From: JBFELO01 sp041552055
GTDB taxonomy: Bacteria > Acidobacteriota > Thermoanaerobaculia > Thermoanaerobaculales > Sulfomarinibacteraceae
Direction: 5' to 3'
Assembly: GCA_041552055.1 (NCBI GenBank)
Contig: JBFELO010000073.1
Span: forward strand, 1 to 23,873
DNA length: 23,873 nucleotides
Every line of letters starts with the position of its first letter. The stretch's first letter is position 1. The notes beneath the pieces are model-generated. The model was not told where the DNA came from. It did not search any database and saw nothing but the letters and a program-made list of their open reading frames with translations. Below, piece by piece: positions 1 to 7,248 of this stretch. A program made the translations under genes and the position numbers.

Positions 1-409
1 CGAGACACTCGGGACAGCGGCCCCAGTAAACCACCTCGGCCTCGTCGACCTCGTAACCCGAGTCGTCGGCGGGGGTCAGGCACGGCGCGGCGCCGACTGC
101 GCAGTCGACATCGACCATCCGGTCGCACGCGCGGCAGATCAGGTGGTGATGGTTGTCGCCAGCCCGGTCCTCGAAGCGCGCCGGCGACCCGGCGGGCTGG
201 ATGCGCCGGATGAGGCCCTTGTCGCCCAAAACGGCGAGGGCGTCGTAGACCGCCTGGCGTGAGATGACGCCGATCTCTTCCCGCACGGCCTTGGCGACGT
301 CGTCCGCCGTGCCGTGCGGTCGATCCGACACCGCCGCCAGAACGGCCAGGCGCTGAGCCGTGACCTGAACACCGTGTCGACGGAGCAGATCGGCTGGATC
401 GTCACGCAT
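1..409 (-). CDS. Fur-family regulator, FurA/PerR-like (3' end cut by window)
   Basis: Metal-dependent repressor of the Fur superfamily. About 136 residues are visible from ATG at 409; the C-terminus lies beyond the window. The N-terminal winged helix (about residues 1-80) carries 'ISRQAVYDALAVLGDKGLI' and 'RFEDRAGDNHHHLIC', the usual Fur wing and hinge. The dimerisation half has HHHLICRACD, a DVDCAVG...PCLT stretch and VVYWGRCPEC. The DVDCAVG/PCL and YWG-CP-C pattern is that of actinobacterial FurA, the repressor usually placed just upstream of catalase-peroxidase katG; this likeness is recalled, not searched. Paired Cys suggest a structural zinc site. A perfect palindrome 32 bp upstream is a plausible autoregulatory operator. 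What lies downstream cannot be seen, so a katG link is inference. It could instead be a Zur or another Fur subtype. Confidence 0.85.
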   Translation of the reverse strand, partial: MRDDPADLLRRHGVQVTAQRLAVLAAVSDRPHGTADDVAKAVREEIGVISRQAVYDALAVLGDKGLIRRIQPAGSPARFEDRAGDNHHHLICRACDRMVDVDCAVGAAPCLTPADDSGYEVDEAEVVYWGRCPECL

Positions 410-440
410 GGTCGTAGTATCAGTCCAATTTTAGACTCTG

Positions 441-453
441 TCAAGAATCTTGA
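441..453. promoter_or_regulatory. Palindromic putative Fur/PerR operator
   Basis: TCAAGA-A-TCTTGA is a perfect 6-1-6 inverted repeat, the geometry of Fur-family boxes. It ends 31 bp before the start codon of the divergent-reading fur gene (ATG at 409, minus strand). A second, imperfect palindrome, AGTCCAATTTTAGACT (422-437, arms AGTC/GACT), lies between it and the gene. The local AT-richness suits a promoter. Assignment as the gene's own operator is inference. Confidence 0.45.
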
Positions 454-485
454 TGCGATCCAGTTCGGTTGAGAAAAGAAAAGGG

Positions 486-560
486 AAAAGGTGCCAAAAA
501 GGTGCCAAAAAGGTGCCAGATGGGATGAGAAAAAAGGTGCCAAAAAAAGGTGCCAGGCAC
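486..560. repeat. Left A-tract/GGTGCC array flanking the RAYT
   Basis: Five copies of GGTGCC preceded by A4-A7 tracts begin at 490, 501, 512, 536 and 549. The first three are spaced exactly 11 bp apart. The last copy, nearest the transposase, extends into the palindrome GTGCC-A-GGCAC (550-560). The unit is mirrored in inverted orientation on the far side of the transposase gene. This is the layout of REP sequences bordering a RAYT gene. Confidence 0.8.
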
Positions 561-581
561 AAAAAGACAGTACTTTGATGC

Positions 582-1556
582 CTATCGACGCCTGAGAGAC
601 TCGTCAAGACGTTCATACTTAGCGCGAAAGGTACAATCTTGGCGACAGCGCTGAACTCCTCGCCTGACCCAAACCGAGCCCGTCACAGGGTGTTTGTCCA
701 GGGCCTCGGCCAGCGCCTTGACTTGAATGCCGTATCGCTCGACGCCCAGTGTCGCCAGCAACTCGCGCGCTCGGACAACTTCTTTCCGCTGACCGCGTCC
801 AGCAAGATCCTCCATCTCCATCGTGAGCCGCTCGGCACCTTGCTCGAGAAACGCCCGAGCCGACATCCTTGGACGGTCGGCTGCATCATCTGAGTCTTCT
901 CTTCCCAACTTCGCCCGCGCGGTAACAATCGGGGCTTCCTCTTCTTGTGCCGGCGGCCTGCCTAACCGCCACCACGGCAACTTTCCAGGGACTTCTCCAA
1001 TCCACTCATGAGTCACCGCGCCCTTCAGCGCCCTCACATACGCTGCACGAGCCGACCGCCGCGTGCGACCGAACAGCTGCAGCACTTCGTCGACGTCCAC
1101 GATCTGCGCCCTTGTCCGACCTACGATCTCCCGATGACCGCTCCATCGGTACTCGTAAGGATCGCGAACCAACCCGGCAGCCACCGGGTTGAGATGGATG
1201 TACGCCAGCAGCTGGTCAAAGTAACGTTGATCGTCGATCAACTTTGCCCGGTATCTTCCCTGCCACAGTGGCCCGAAGAACCGGTTCTTGGCGTTGAAGT
1301 GATGTGTAAACCGCTGGTGAAGGCTCTTCATCGGCCGATCCAAGCTGATCGAGCCGGTGCGCACTGCCATGTGGTAATGGTTGGACATGATGCACCAGGC
1401 GAATACTGTAAGGCCATCCCGTTCAACAACCTCACGAAGGAGCTCAACAAAACGTTCGGTTTCGCCACCCCCATCCAACACCGGCTCCCCCCGGGTCACT
1501 CTGTTGTAGACGTGGTACATCGCACCCTCGAAAAACACTCGCTCCGGTCTCGGCAC
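582..1556 (-). CDS. REP-associated tyrosine transposase (Y1_Tnp/IS200-like)
   Basis: Single-strand HUH/Y1 transposase, 324 aa. The start is GTG at 1556, preceded by GAGGTGAGCT as ribosome-binding site; the resulting N-terminus VPRPERVFFEGAMYHVYNR matches the family's usual 'PRP.R...pGa.YHV..R'. The HUH motif is SNHYHM (H60, H62). The probable catalytic tyrosine is Y119 in AYIHLNPVAAGLV, a hallmark string of RAYTs. The region around 90-105 (NRFFGPLWQGRYRAKLI) is also typical. Residues from about 240 onward form a helical C-terminal extension ending in an ALAEALDK...GSVWVRRGVQR stretch, resembling the DnaA-type helix-turn-helix found on long RAYTs. All motifs look intact, so activity is plausible. 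The expected substrates are the flanking GGTGCC palindromes. Confidence 0.92.
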   Translation of the reverse strand: MPRPERVFFEGAMYHVYNRVTRGEPVLDGGGETERFVELLREVVERDGLTVFAWCIMSNHYHMAVRTGSISLDRPMKSLHQRFTHHFNAKNRFFGPLWQGRYRAKLIDDQRYFDQLLAYIHLNPVAAGLVRDPYEYRWSGHREIVGRTRAQIVDVDEVLQLFGRTRRSARAAYVRALKGAVTHEWIGEVPGKLPWWRLGRPPAQEEEAPIVTARAKLGREDSDDAADRPRMSARAFLEQGAERLTMEMEDLAGRGQRKEVVRARELLATLGVERYGIQVKALAEALDKHPVTGSVWVRRGVQRCRQDCTFRAKYERLDESLRRR

Positions 1557-1594
1557 AGCTCACCTCACTGTCCGCATCGTATCACTAACTTGCT

Positions 1595-1625
1595 GTGCCT
1601 GGCACCTTTTTTGGCACCTTTTTTT
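1595..1625. repeat. Right inverted GGCACC/T-tract repeat flanking the RAYT
   Basis: The palindrome GTGCC-T-GGCAC (1595-1605) is followed by T6, a second GGCACC (1613-1618) and T7. Read on the minus strand it gives two copies of the same A-tract/GGTGCC unit as the left array, in inverted orientation, with the palindrome again nearest the transposase gene. Confidence 0.75.
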
Positions 1626-1669
1626 CGGGTGGATCCATCAATAGGGGCGGGTCACTGATCGGGGCCGGC

Positions 1670-2605
1670 TTAGCGTCGGCCCATCTTCAACTCACGCAGG
1701 CGCCGCCTCGACGGGCGATCCTGTTCGATCTTCCACCGGCGGTGCATCCAAAACCACTGTTCCGGGTGGTCGAGCACGAATCTCTCGAGCACCCTGTTGT
1801 AACCCAAGGTGTTGAGATAGATCTCCTCCCGGTGGTGCTCGGCCGCGATCCACTCCAACGGCGGATGGAACTGCATGGCGTGGCGGCCATCCGGCGTCCG
1901 GTAACTGACCGCCGGAATGACGGGAGCGCCGCTCTGGCGGGCAACCAACGCCAGGCTGCGGTGTGTCCCCGCCTCTTTACCGAAGAACTCGACGGAGACC
2001 GCCTTGGCGCCGACCTTGTTGTGCTGGTCCATGATGAAGATGACGACGTCATTCTTTTCCAGCACGTCCAGGGTTTTGGCCAGAGCGTCCTCCCGCCGGA
2101 TGACCTCTAATCCCGCCTTGCGAAAGCGGCCGAAGACCACGCGCTCGAGACCGAGGCCGAGGGCCTTCCGAATCACATGGAACCGGTTCTGATACTGCTT
2201 GAAATGCAATATCGCACCGACCGCGGAAAGCTCCCAGTTCCCGAAGTGGCCGGTCAGGATCAGCACCCCCCTGCCGAGCTCCGCCGCGCTCAGAACGTGC
2301 TCGACCCCGACAACGTCGACCCGGCTCGCGATTCGCCGCTCCGAGCTCAGCATCATCCACAGGTTTTCTTTGATCGTCTTTGCGACATGACCGTAGAAGC
2401 AACGTGCCAATCGCCGCTGCTCCGCCGCGCTGAGTCGGTCACCAAAGACCTGGTGCAGGTTCTCCATGACGGTGCGTCGCCGCACGGGCAGCAGAGAGAA
2501 GAACACGGACCCGATCAGGGACGGCTTCAGCTCGGAGGGATTCACAGGGTTCTCGCTCCCAACCGACTGGGACGCCGTTGAGACGCACAGCGGGTTCTCA
2601 GGCAT
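1670..2605 (-). CDS. LpxL/HtrB-family acyltransferase
   Basis: Lysophospholipid/Kdo2-lipid A-type acyltransferase, 311 aa. It would transfer an acyl chain from ACP to a lipid or sugar acceptor at the inner membrane. The catalytic HX4E motif is seen as GHFGNWE (H120, E125). Other family signatures are PVRRRTVMENLHQVFG near residue 40, DVVIFIMDQHNKVGAKAV and VEFFGKEA, and the C-terminal PEQWFWMHRRWK. The ATG at 2605 overlaps the upstream KS-like gene by 8 bp and gives the family's normal length. A GTG 60 bp downstream is an alternative start. The N-terminus lacks a strong membrane helix and has only a short hydrophobic stretch near 31-40. It is the last gene of the FAS cassette, so the cassette's own acyl-ACP is its likely donor. 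The acceptor is unknown. Confidence 0.88.
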   Translation of the reverse strand: MPENPLCVSTASQSVGSENPVNPSELKPSLIGSVFFSLLPVRRRTVMENLHQVFGDRLSAAEQRRLARCFYGHVAKTIKENLWMMLSSERRIASRVDVVGVEHVLSAAELGRGVLILTGHFGNWELSAVGAILHFKQYQNRFHVIRKALGLGLERVVFGRFRKAGLEVIRREDALAKTLDVLEKNDVVIFIMDQHNKVGAKAVSVEFFGKEAGTHRSLALVARQSGAPVIPAVSYRTPDGRHAMQFHPPLEWIAAEHHREEIYLNTLGYNRVLERFVLDHPEQWFWMHRRWKIEQDRPSRRRLRELKMGRR

Positions 2606-3869
2606 TGCTGGAAAGCACGATACAGGAGTTGAGCCCCGCGAACGCGCGGCTGACGACGATTCCGACAGGAGACCTCGGTGCCTGCTCCGATGCGCTGACC
2701 ATTGCGCCCCCGCATTCCGGCGCCAGCTCCTCGAGGGTCGGGACGCCCGGGACACGACGGTTGGCGAGGCAGAGGAGTGTGAGAATGCTCTCGATCGCGC
2801 CGCTGGCTGCAATGGTGTGCCCCAGCGACCACTTGAAGGCGGTGACGGGGATTGCCGACGCCCCGAAGGTTTCGCTGAAGGCGCGCGCCTCAGCGGCATC
2901 GGAATCCCTTCCCCCGTTTGCGTGGGCCGAGATCATTCCGATCTGGTCGGGGCGCAACCCACTGTCCGCAAGGGCCAGGCGAACGGCCCGCGCCACTCCG
3001 TCGCCGTCCTCACGCACCGACAGTATGCCCCCGGCCTCGGCGACCACGGAGCTGCCCAGCACTTCGCCGTAGATCTTCGCGTCCCGCAGCTCTGCGGCCT
3101 CCCGCTTCTCCAGCACCAACGCACCCGCACCCTCCGCCAGCACGGTGCCGTCCCGACTCCGGTCGAACGGTCTCAGGCCCCGAGAGCTCAGGAGCCCCAC
3201 CGACGCGTAGTAGGGCAGCGCCTCGAGCTCCGATGCGGAGTCGTAACCGACGACGATCGCCCAGTCGATCGCCCCATCCCGCAGATAACGGCAGGCCTCG
3301 GCGACGGCCTGCGAACCGCTGATGCCGTGGGCGGTGATGTTTGCGTTCGCACCCTTGAATCCGTACCGGATCCCGACGTAGGCCAGCACGTTGTTGGGCA
3401 GCGTCCGCAGCAGCCACATGGGATGAACGTCGTCCATCGCGCGAACACCGAACTCCCGGAGATCGCCCGCCGCCACCGCGAGCGGCCCGAGGTAGTCGTG
3501 CTGGTAGCGGTACTTGGTAGCCGGCGAGCCGACAAAGACTCCAGTACGGTCGTTGAACGCGGTTGGATCGGCGAGCCCGTCACGGTGTTCGATGATCCCG
3601 CTGTGGTCGACGGCCTGGGTCATCGCGTTCAAACCGATCACGTCCTGCCTTGTGATGAACTTGAGGAGCTTCCGGTCCGCCACGAGCTCACGGGGCTTAT
3701 AGTCCTTGATCTCACCAGCGAGGCGGTACGGCCACCCGGAGCTGTCCCACGTCGAGGCCTCCCGGATCCCGCTCTCGCCCGCGAGGACCGCCTCCCAGGT
3801 CGATGAGACATCGGCCCCCGAGGCCGTGAGGCAGCCGTAGCCGGTGATGACGACGCCGTCGCGCATCAC
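2598..3869 (-). CDS. Cys-less ketosynthase-like protein (chain-length-factor-like)
   Basis: FabF-type thiolase fold, 423 aa, aligned end to end with the neighbouring KS. The active-site region reads NANITAHGISGSQAV where the neighbour has ANLHTACASGGQAL, so the nucleophilic Cys is replaced by Gly182. The decarboxylation residues persist: H316 (SAHANGG), K346 (TAFKWSLGH) and H351. Loss of Cys alone is the hallmark of chain-length factors (KS-beta) and of the ApeC-like partner in aryl-polyene systems, where the protein pairs with an active KS. The start is ambiguous, reading TGA-GTG-ATG with the upstream KS stop: GTG at 3869 abuts it directly and ATG at 3866 is equally possible. Tight coupling suggests equimolar synthesis and a KS/KS-like heterodimer. 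Confidence 0.87.
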   Translation of the reverse strand: MMRDGVVITGYGCLTASGADVSSTWEAVLAGESGIREASTWDSSGWPYRLAGEIKDYKPRELVADRKLLKFITRQDVIGLNAMTQAVDHSGIIEHRDGLADPTAFNDRTGVFVGSPATKYRYQHDYLGPLAVAAGDLREFGVRAMDDVHPMWLLRTLPNNVLAYVGIRYGFKGANANITAHGISGSQAVAEACRYLRDGAIDWAIVVGYDSASELEALPYYASVGLLSSRGLRPFDRSRDGTVLAEGAGALVLEKREAAELRDAKIYGEVLGSSVVAEAGGILSVREDGDGVARAVRLALADSGLRPDQIGMISAHANGGRDSDAAEARAFSETFGASAIPVTAFKWSLGHTIAASGAIESILTLLCLANRRVPGVPTLEELAPECGGAMVSASEQAPRSPVGIVVSRAFAGLNSCIVLSSNA

Positions 3870-5177
3870 TCAACGCTCCCGCGAATCGACGCGGCCCGGG
3901 CTGCGAAAGACCAGACAGCTGTTCGAACCGCCGAACCCGAACGAGTTGGACATGGCCGTGTCGATCTGCATCGACCGGCATCCATCCGAAACATAGTCGA
4001 GGTCGCACTCCGGGTCGGGCGTCCTCAGGTTGGCGGTCATCGGTGCCGTTGAACGCTCGATCGCCAGCGCGCAGAGGATGCCCTCGACGGCACCCGCCGC
4101 GGCGATCAGATGCCCCATCTGGGATTTGGTCGAGGACACGGCCATTTCGTAGGCGTGGTCGCCGAAGACCTCCTTGATCGCGTTGGTCTCGCTGAGATCG
4201 TTCATGGGAGTGGATGTGCCGTGCGCGTTGACATAGTCGACCGCGTCGGCGGTTTCAGAGGCGTCCTCCAGTCCGCCGCGAATGGCCTGGATCGGTCCAT
4301 CCCCGGAGGGGGGCGAGTCGGTGATCCGGTAGGAGCTCAGGGAGTTTCCCTCGCCGGCGAGCTCGGCGTAGATCTTCGCCCCGCGGTCCCTGGCCTGTCG
4401 CCACTCCTCCAGGACCATGAATCCGGCCCCTTCACCGAGTACGAAGCCGTTGCGGGTCCGGTCGAACGGTCGGCTGGCCGAGTTCGGACGATCGTTGTCC
4501 GTCGACACCGCGCCGAGCAGACAGAAGCCCGCGAGTCCGATCGGGTTGATCATGGTGTCGTAGCCGCCCGCGAGCACGTAGTCGGCCTGACCGCTGCGTA
4601 CGACCCGCATCGCCATGCCGAGGGCCTGGCCGCCCGAAGCACAGGCGGTGTGGAGGTTGGCGGAGTAGCCACGGATGCCGTAACGCTGGTGCAACAGGGC
4701 CTGGCCCGCGACCGCGCGGTGGCGCGCGAACTCCGACGAGGAGATGAACCGCTCCCCCTCCGCACCCAACCGGGCGAGGTCGATCTCGCCGTCCGCCGCA
4801 AACTCCCGCTGGAATCGCTGCAGGAAATCGAACTCCATCGTCATCATTCCGCTGCCCGACACCAGGCCCCATCGTTCGGCCGTGGCCGCGGTGGGCCTCA
4901 CCCCGGCATCCCGCACCGCCTCCTCCGCGGCGGCGAGGGCGAAGAGCGAGAACGGGGTGGCGTATTTGAGGGACTTGCGGTCCTCGATGACCTCTTCCGC
5001 GCGAAGGCCCTTGACCTCCGCCGCGATCCTGGTCGGAAAACCCGAGGCGTCGAAGCCGGCGATCTCTCGCACCCCCGACTCACCGCTGAGAATCGCGTTC
5101 CAGGTCGACTCGACGTCGTTACCCAACGGCGTCACCATGCCGATGCCGGTGATTGCGACCGCCCTCGGCCCGCTCAT
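3870..5177 (-). CDS. Beta-ketoacyl-ACP synthase (FabF-type, catalytically complete)
   Basis: Condensing enzyme, 435 aa, extending acyl chains with malonyl-ACP. The full catalytic set is visible: C179 in HTACASGG, H319 in VNAHGTSTP, K351 in SSTKSQMGH and H356. The N-terminal VAITGIGMVTPLG and C-terminal SNSFGFGGSNSCLVF are standard FabF signatures, and the length is normal. The ATG at 5177 overlaps the dehydratase stop by 4 bp (ATGA), indicating translational coupling. The next gene starts directly at its stop and encodes a Cys-less homologue, so this subunit probably supplies the catalysis of a heterodimer. General housekeeping FabF is less likely given the dedicated ACP and acyltransferase. 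Confidence 0.95.
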   Translation of the reverse strand: MSGPRAVAITGIGMVTPLGNDVESTWNAILSGESGVREIAGFDASGFPTRIAAEVKGLRAEEVIEDRKSLKYATPFSLFALAAAEEAVRDAGVRPTAATAERWGLVSGSGMMTMEFDFLQRFQREFAADGEIDLARLGAEGERFISSSEFARHRAVAGQALLHQRYGIRGYSANLHTACASGGQALGMAMRVVRSGQADYVLAGGYDTMINPIGLAGFCLLGAVSTDNDRPNSASRPFDRTRNGFVLGEGAGFMVLEEWRQARDRGAKIYAELAGEGNSLSSYRITDSPPSGDGPIQAIRGGLEDASETADAVDYVNAHGTSTPMNDLSETNAIKEVFGDHAYEMAVSSTKSQMGHLIAAAGAVEGILCALAIERSTAPMTANLRTPDPECDLDYVSDGCRSMQIDTAMSNSFGFGGSNSCLVFRSPGRVDSRER

Positions 5178-6040
5178 CGGCGCTCTCCAGGCACGGTCGA
5201 ATACTCGGCCTCACCAACGCAAACCCGTGCTCCATCCACCTCACAGCGAAACCTCAACCACGCGCTCTCAGCGTTTCGTTCCAGCACTCGGATCTTCGCT
5301 TCGAGGGAGACGCCGGGCTCGACAAACCGGCCCATTTTCACCTTGCGAGCCGCGATGGGAAAATAGGCCGTACCGCCGTCGCCGAGCAGCTTCTGACCGA
5401 GCTGGAGCAGAGACTCCAGGAGTAGCGACAGCGGGAGGACCGGTTTCCTCGGAAAGTGATCCGCCAGGAAGGTCTCGCCACCGGTGAGTCTCCGGACCGC
5501 GGTGGCTTTCCGACCGCCTTCGAAGGAGAGCACCTCGTCGAACGACGCGTCGAATGCCCCGGGGTCCCCAACGCGAGGGTGTAGAAGCGCGTCCTGAAGG
5601 CCTGGGCGGCAGATCCGGGTCAAGCGACGCCGCAGCTCGTCCGGGTCGTTGAACTCTTCGATCGGCAGCAGCGGGCCGAGCGCATTCTCGAGCGCCAGGA
5701 TTGCCGTTCCGTCCACCGACGCGACCGCATGATAGAAGACCGCCTCATCGGTCACGGAGTCGATCGTCGTGTCGAGCAGGATGCTGTCTCCGATGGTGGC
5801 GTGTCCGGTGATCGCGACCTCACCGACAACGTCGGCCACCGGGCGCACGGCAAAGTCCTTCGCATCCATGACGGTCCACGCCCCGAGTTGTCCCAGCGCC
5901 TCGCCGACGATGCACGACAGCAGCGTCCGAGGTCCGGTACCTGTCGATTGCACGAAGGTGTCGCCGGGCGTCACGTGCTTCACACCGAGGGCGTGACGTC
6001 CCGGCTCGTGCTCGAGAATCTGGTCGACGAAGTGGAACAC
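5174..6040 (-). CDS. Double-hotdog beta-hydroxyacyl-ACP dehydratase (FabZ/FabA-like)
   Basis: Probable dehydratase of the cassette, 288 aa, built of two hotdog domains. The C-terminal domain (about 160-285) has DHFPRKPVLPLSLLLES, matching FabZ HFP..PV.PG....E with catalytic H195 and E209; the usual PG is PL. The N-terminal domain (1-130) opens with HFVDQILEHEPG like FabZ, but the HFP His is missing (TGTGPRTLLSCIVGEALGQ); only the Glu at 47 remains. One active and one degenerate half resembles eukaryotic MaoC-type and PUFA-synthase tandem hotdogs. The start is GTG at 6040, six bp after the ACP stop, and the end overlaps the KS start by 4 bp. No strong ribosome-binding site is seen, consistent with coupling to the ACP gene. 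Confidence 0.82.
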   Translation of the reverse strand: MFHFVDQILEHEPGRHALGVKHVTPGDTFVQSTGTGPRTLLSCIVGEALGQLGAWTVMDAKDFAVRPVADVVGEVAITGHATIGDSILLDTTIDSVTDEAVFYHAVASVDGTAILALENALGPLLPIEEFNDPDELRRRLTRICRPGLQDALLHPRVGDPGAFDASFDEVLSFEGGRKATAVRRLTGGETFLADHFPRKPVLPLSLLLESLLQLGQKLLGDGGTAYFPIAARKVKMGRFVEPGVSLEAKIRVLERNAESAWLRFRCEVDGARVCVGEAEYSTVPGERR

Positions 6041-6046
6041 CGCTCG

Positions 6047-6457
6047 TCAATCGGACGCGGCCTGCTCGCTCCCCTCCAGCTCACGGACCACGATCTTGCA
6101 GAAAGTCTCCGGAGTGAACAGGGTGGGAATGAGCGAAACCTGCATCCGCGGGGTGAAACGATCCTCGGGGACCTCGGAGAGGTAACCCTTCAGCTTTTCC
6201 AGCCCCTTGTCGGTGAGTCGTCCGTGATCTGCGAATTCCTCGTTGGAAAGGCCACGACGCGCCTCCTGCTCGATCATGCCTCGGGGAATCTTGATCTTGA
6301 ACTCGCGTTCGAGTTGGTAGACCAGGTCGAGGAAGTCGATCGACTCCGCGTTGTAGTCCTCGACCAGGCTGCCGTCACGCTGGATCTCATCCTCCTCAAA
6401 GGCGAGAACGTCCGCGATGATCTCTCGGACCTTCGGATACACGTTATCGGTATTCAT
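6047..6457 (-). CDS. Acyl carrier protein with C-terminal extension
   Basis: Dedicated ACP, 136 aa, preceded by GAGGAAGAG before the ATG at 6457. The carrier domain (about 1-85) has the phosphopantetheine site at S39 in AESIDFLDLVYQLE, followed by EFKIKIPRG, standard for FAS ACPs. Typical ACPs are about 80 aa. Here roughly 50 extra residues follow, including RFTPRMQVSLIPTLFTPETF and a KIVVREL segment, with conserved-looking hydrophobic content that could be a docking helix. It lies 22 bp after the ketoreductase stop and 6 bp before the dehydratase, in the middle of the operon. It presumably carries the growing chain for all enzymes here and presents it to the acyltransferase. Confidence 0.9.
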   Translation of the reverse strand: MNTDNVYPKVREIIADVLAFEEDEIQRDGSLVEDYNAESIDFLDLVYQLEREFKIKIPRGMIEQEARRGLSNEEFADHGRLTDKGLEKLKGYLSEVPEDRFTPRMQVSLIPTLFTPETFCKIVVRELEGSEQAASD

Positions 6458-6479
6458 CTCTTCCTCGTGTGACGGGAAA

Positions 6480-7241
6480 TCACGTCATTTTGAAACCGCC
6501 ATCGACGTGTATGATTTCTCCGTTGATGTACTCCCCGTAGCGGGACGCCAAAAAACATACCACGTACGCGACCTCGGCCGGGGTCCCGTATCGGCCCAGG
6601 AGGATACTTTCGAGGGCCTGGCCTCCAGTCAGCTCCCGGACCTCGCGACTCATCTCGGTATCGATCAGACCCGGCGCGACCGCGTTGACCCGGATCTTGC
6701 GCGGGGCGAGCTCCACGGCCAGCGCGCGGGTCAGCGCATTGACCGCCCCCTTGCTCGCAGCGTAGTTGGTCTGGCCCTTGCCGCCCTTGTCCCCCGAAAC
6801 CGAGCTGATGTTGATGATCGCGCCGCTGCGCTGCCGCATCATCGCCGGAGCCACCGCACCCGTTATGTGGAAGACGCCGAGCACGTTGGTGGCGAAAACG
6901 TCGGCGATTTCATCCTCGGTAAATGCCGGCAGAAGGTTGTCCCGGATCACCCCGGCGTTGTTGACGAGGACATCGATACGGTCCGTCCGGTCAAGCACCG
7001 ACTCCACCGCTCGCCCACAGTCCTCAGCGTTTCGCACGTCCACCTGCAGGGCCGTCACGTTGAAACCGGAGGCTGCGCACTCTTTCAGGAGCGCTTCGGC
7101 GGCCTCGCGATTCTCGAGATAGAAGAAGGTGACATCGGCACCTTCGGCGGCCAGCATCATGACGATCTCGCGCCCGATACCCCGGCTTCCGCCGGTAACG
7201 ATGGCCGTCTTCCCGTCGATCCCCGAATCCCTGAAGATCAT
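6480..7241 (-). CDS. 3-oxoacyl-ACP reductase (FabG-type SDR)
   Basis: NADPH-dependent ketoreductase, 253 aa. The Rossmann motif is TGGSRGIG (16-23) and NNAG lies at 94-97. The catalytic triad is Ser in NISSVSG (about 147), Y160 and K164 in NYAASKGA. The C-terminal GEIIHVDGGF is typical of the family. I chose ATG at 7241, preceded by GAGGTGGGG, because it gives normal FabG length; the open frame runs further upstream but would intrude into the preceding gene. It lies 7 bp after the enoyl reductase stop. Within the cassette it reduces the 3-ketoacyl-ACP made by the KS. Sequence alone cannot separate FabG from other SDRs, but context makes this the best reading. Confidence 0.9.
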   Translation of the reverse strand: MIFRDSGIDGKTAIVTGGSRGIGREIVMMLAAEGADVTFFYLENREAAEALLKECAASGFNVTALQVDVRNAEDCGRAVESVLDRTDRIDVLVNNAGVIRDNLLPAFTEDEIADVFATNVLGVFHITGAVAPAMMRQRSGAIINISSVSGDKGGKGQTNYAASKGAVNALTRALAVELAPRKIRVNAVAPGLIDTEMSREVRELTGGQALESILLGRYGTPAEVAYVVCFLASRYGEYINGEIIHVDGGFKMT

Positions 7242-7248
7242 CCCCACC

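Larger units (their letters stand above)
486..1625 (-). mobile_element. RAYT (REP-associated tyrosine transposase) unit
   Basis: The unit is a Y1-type transposase gene bracketed by inverted REP-like palindromes: GTGCCAGGCAC at 550-560 on the left and GTGCCTGGCAC at 1595-1605 on the right. Each palindrome is followed outward by A/T-tract-linked GGTGCC units (five on the left, two on the right). The transposase stop codon lies only 21 bp inside the left palindrome and its start about 38 bp inside the right one. RAYTs are usually domesticated single-copy genes that disperse REP/REPIN sequences rather than themselves. No target-site duplication was found, as expected for this class. Confidence 0.75.

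Noticed and set aside
540..575. Rho-independent terminator for the transposase, formed by the left palindrome and its T-run on the minus strand.
   Set aside because: The palindrome has a one-base centre and cannot form a stable hairpin; REP identity explains it better.
1008..1658. Long open frame opposite the transposase gene.
   Set aside because: It is the complementary shadow of the RAYT coding sequence, with no recognisable motifs.
2606..2899. Longer N-terminus for the LpxL-like acyltransferase.
   Set aside because: It would lie wholly inside the KS-like gene in another frame; the ATG at 2605 gives the normal family length.
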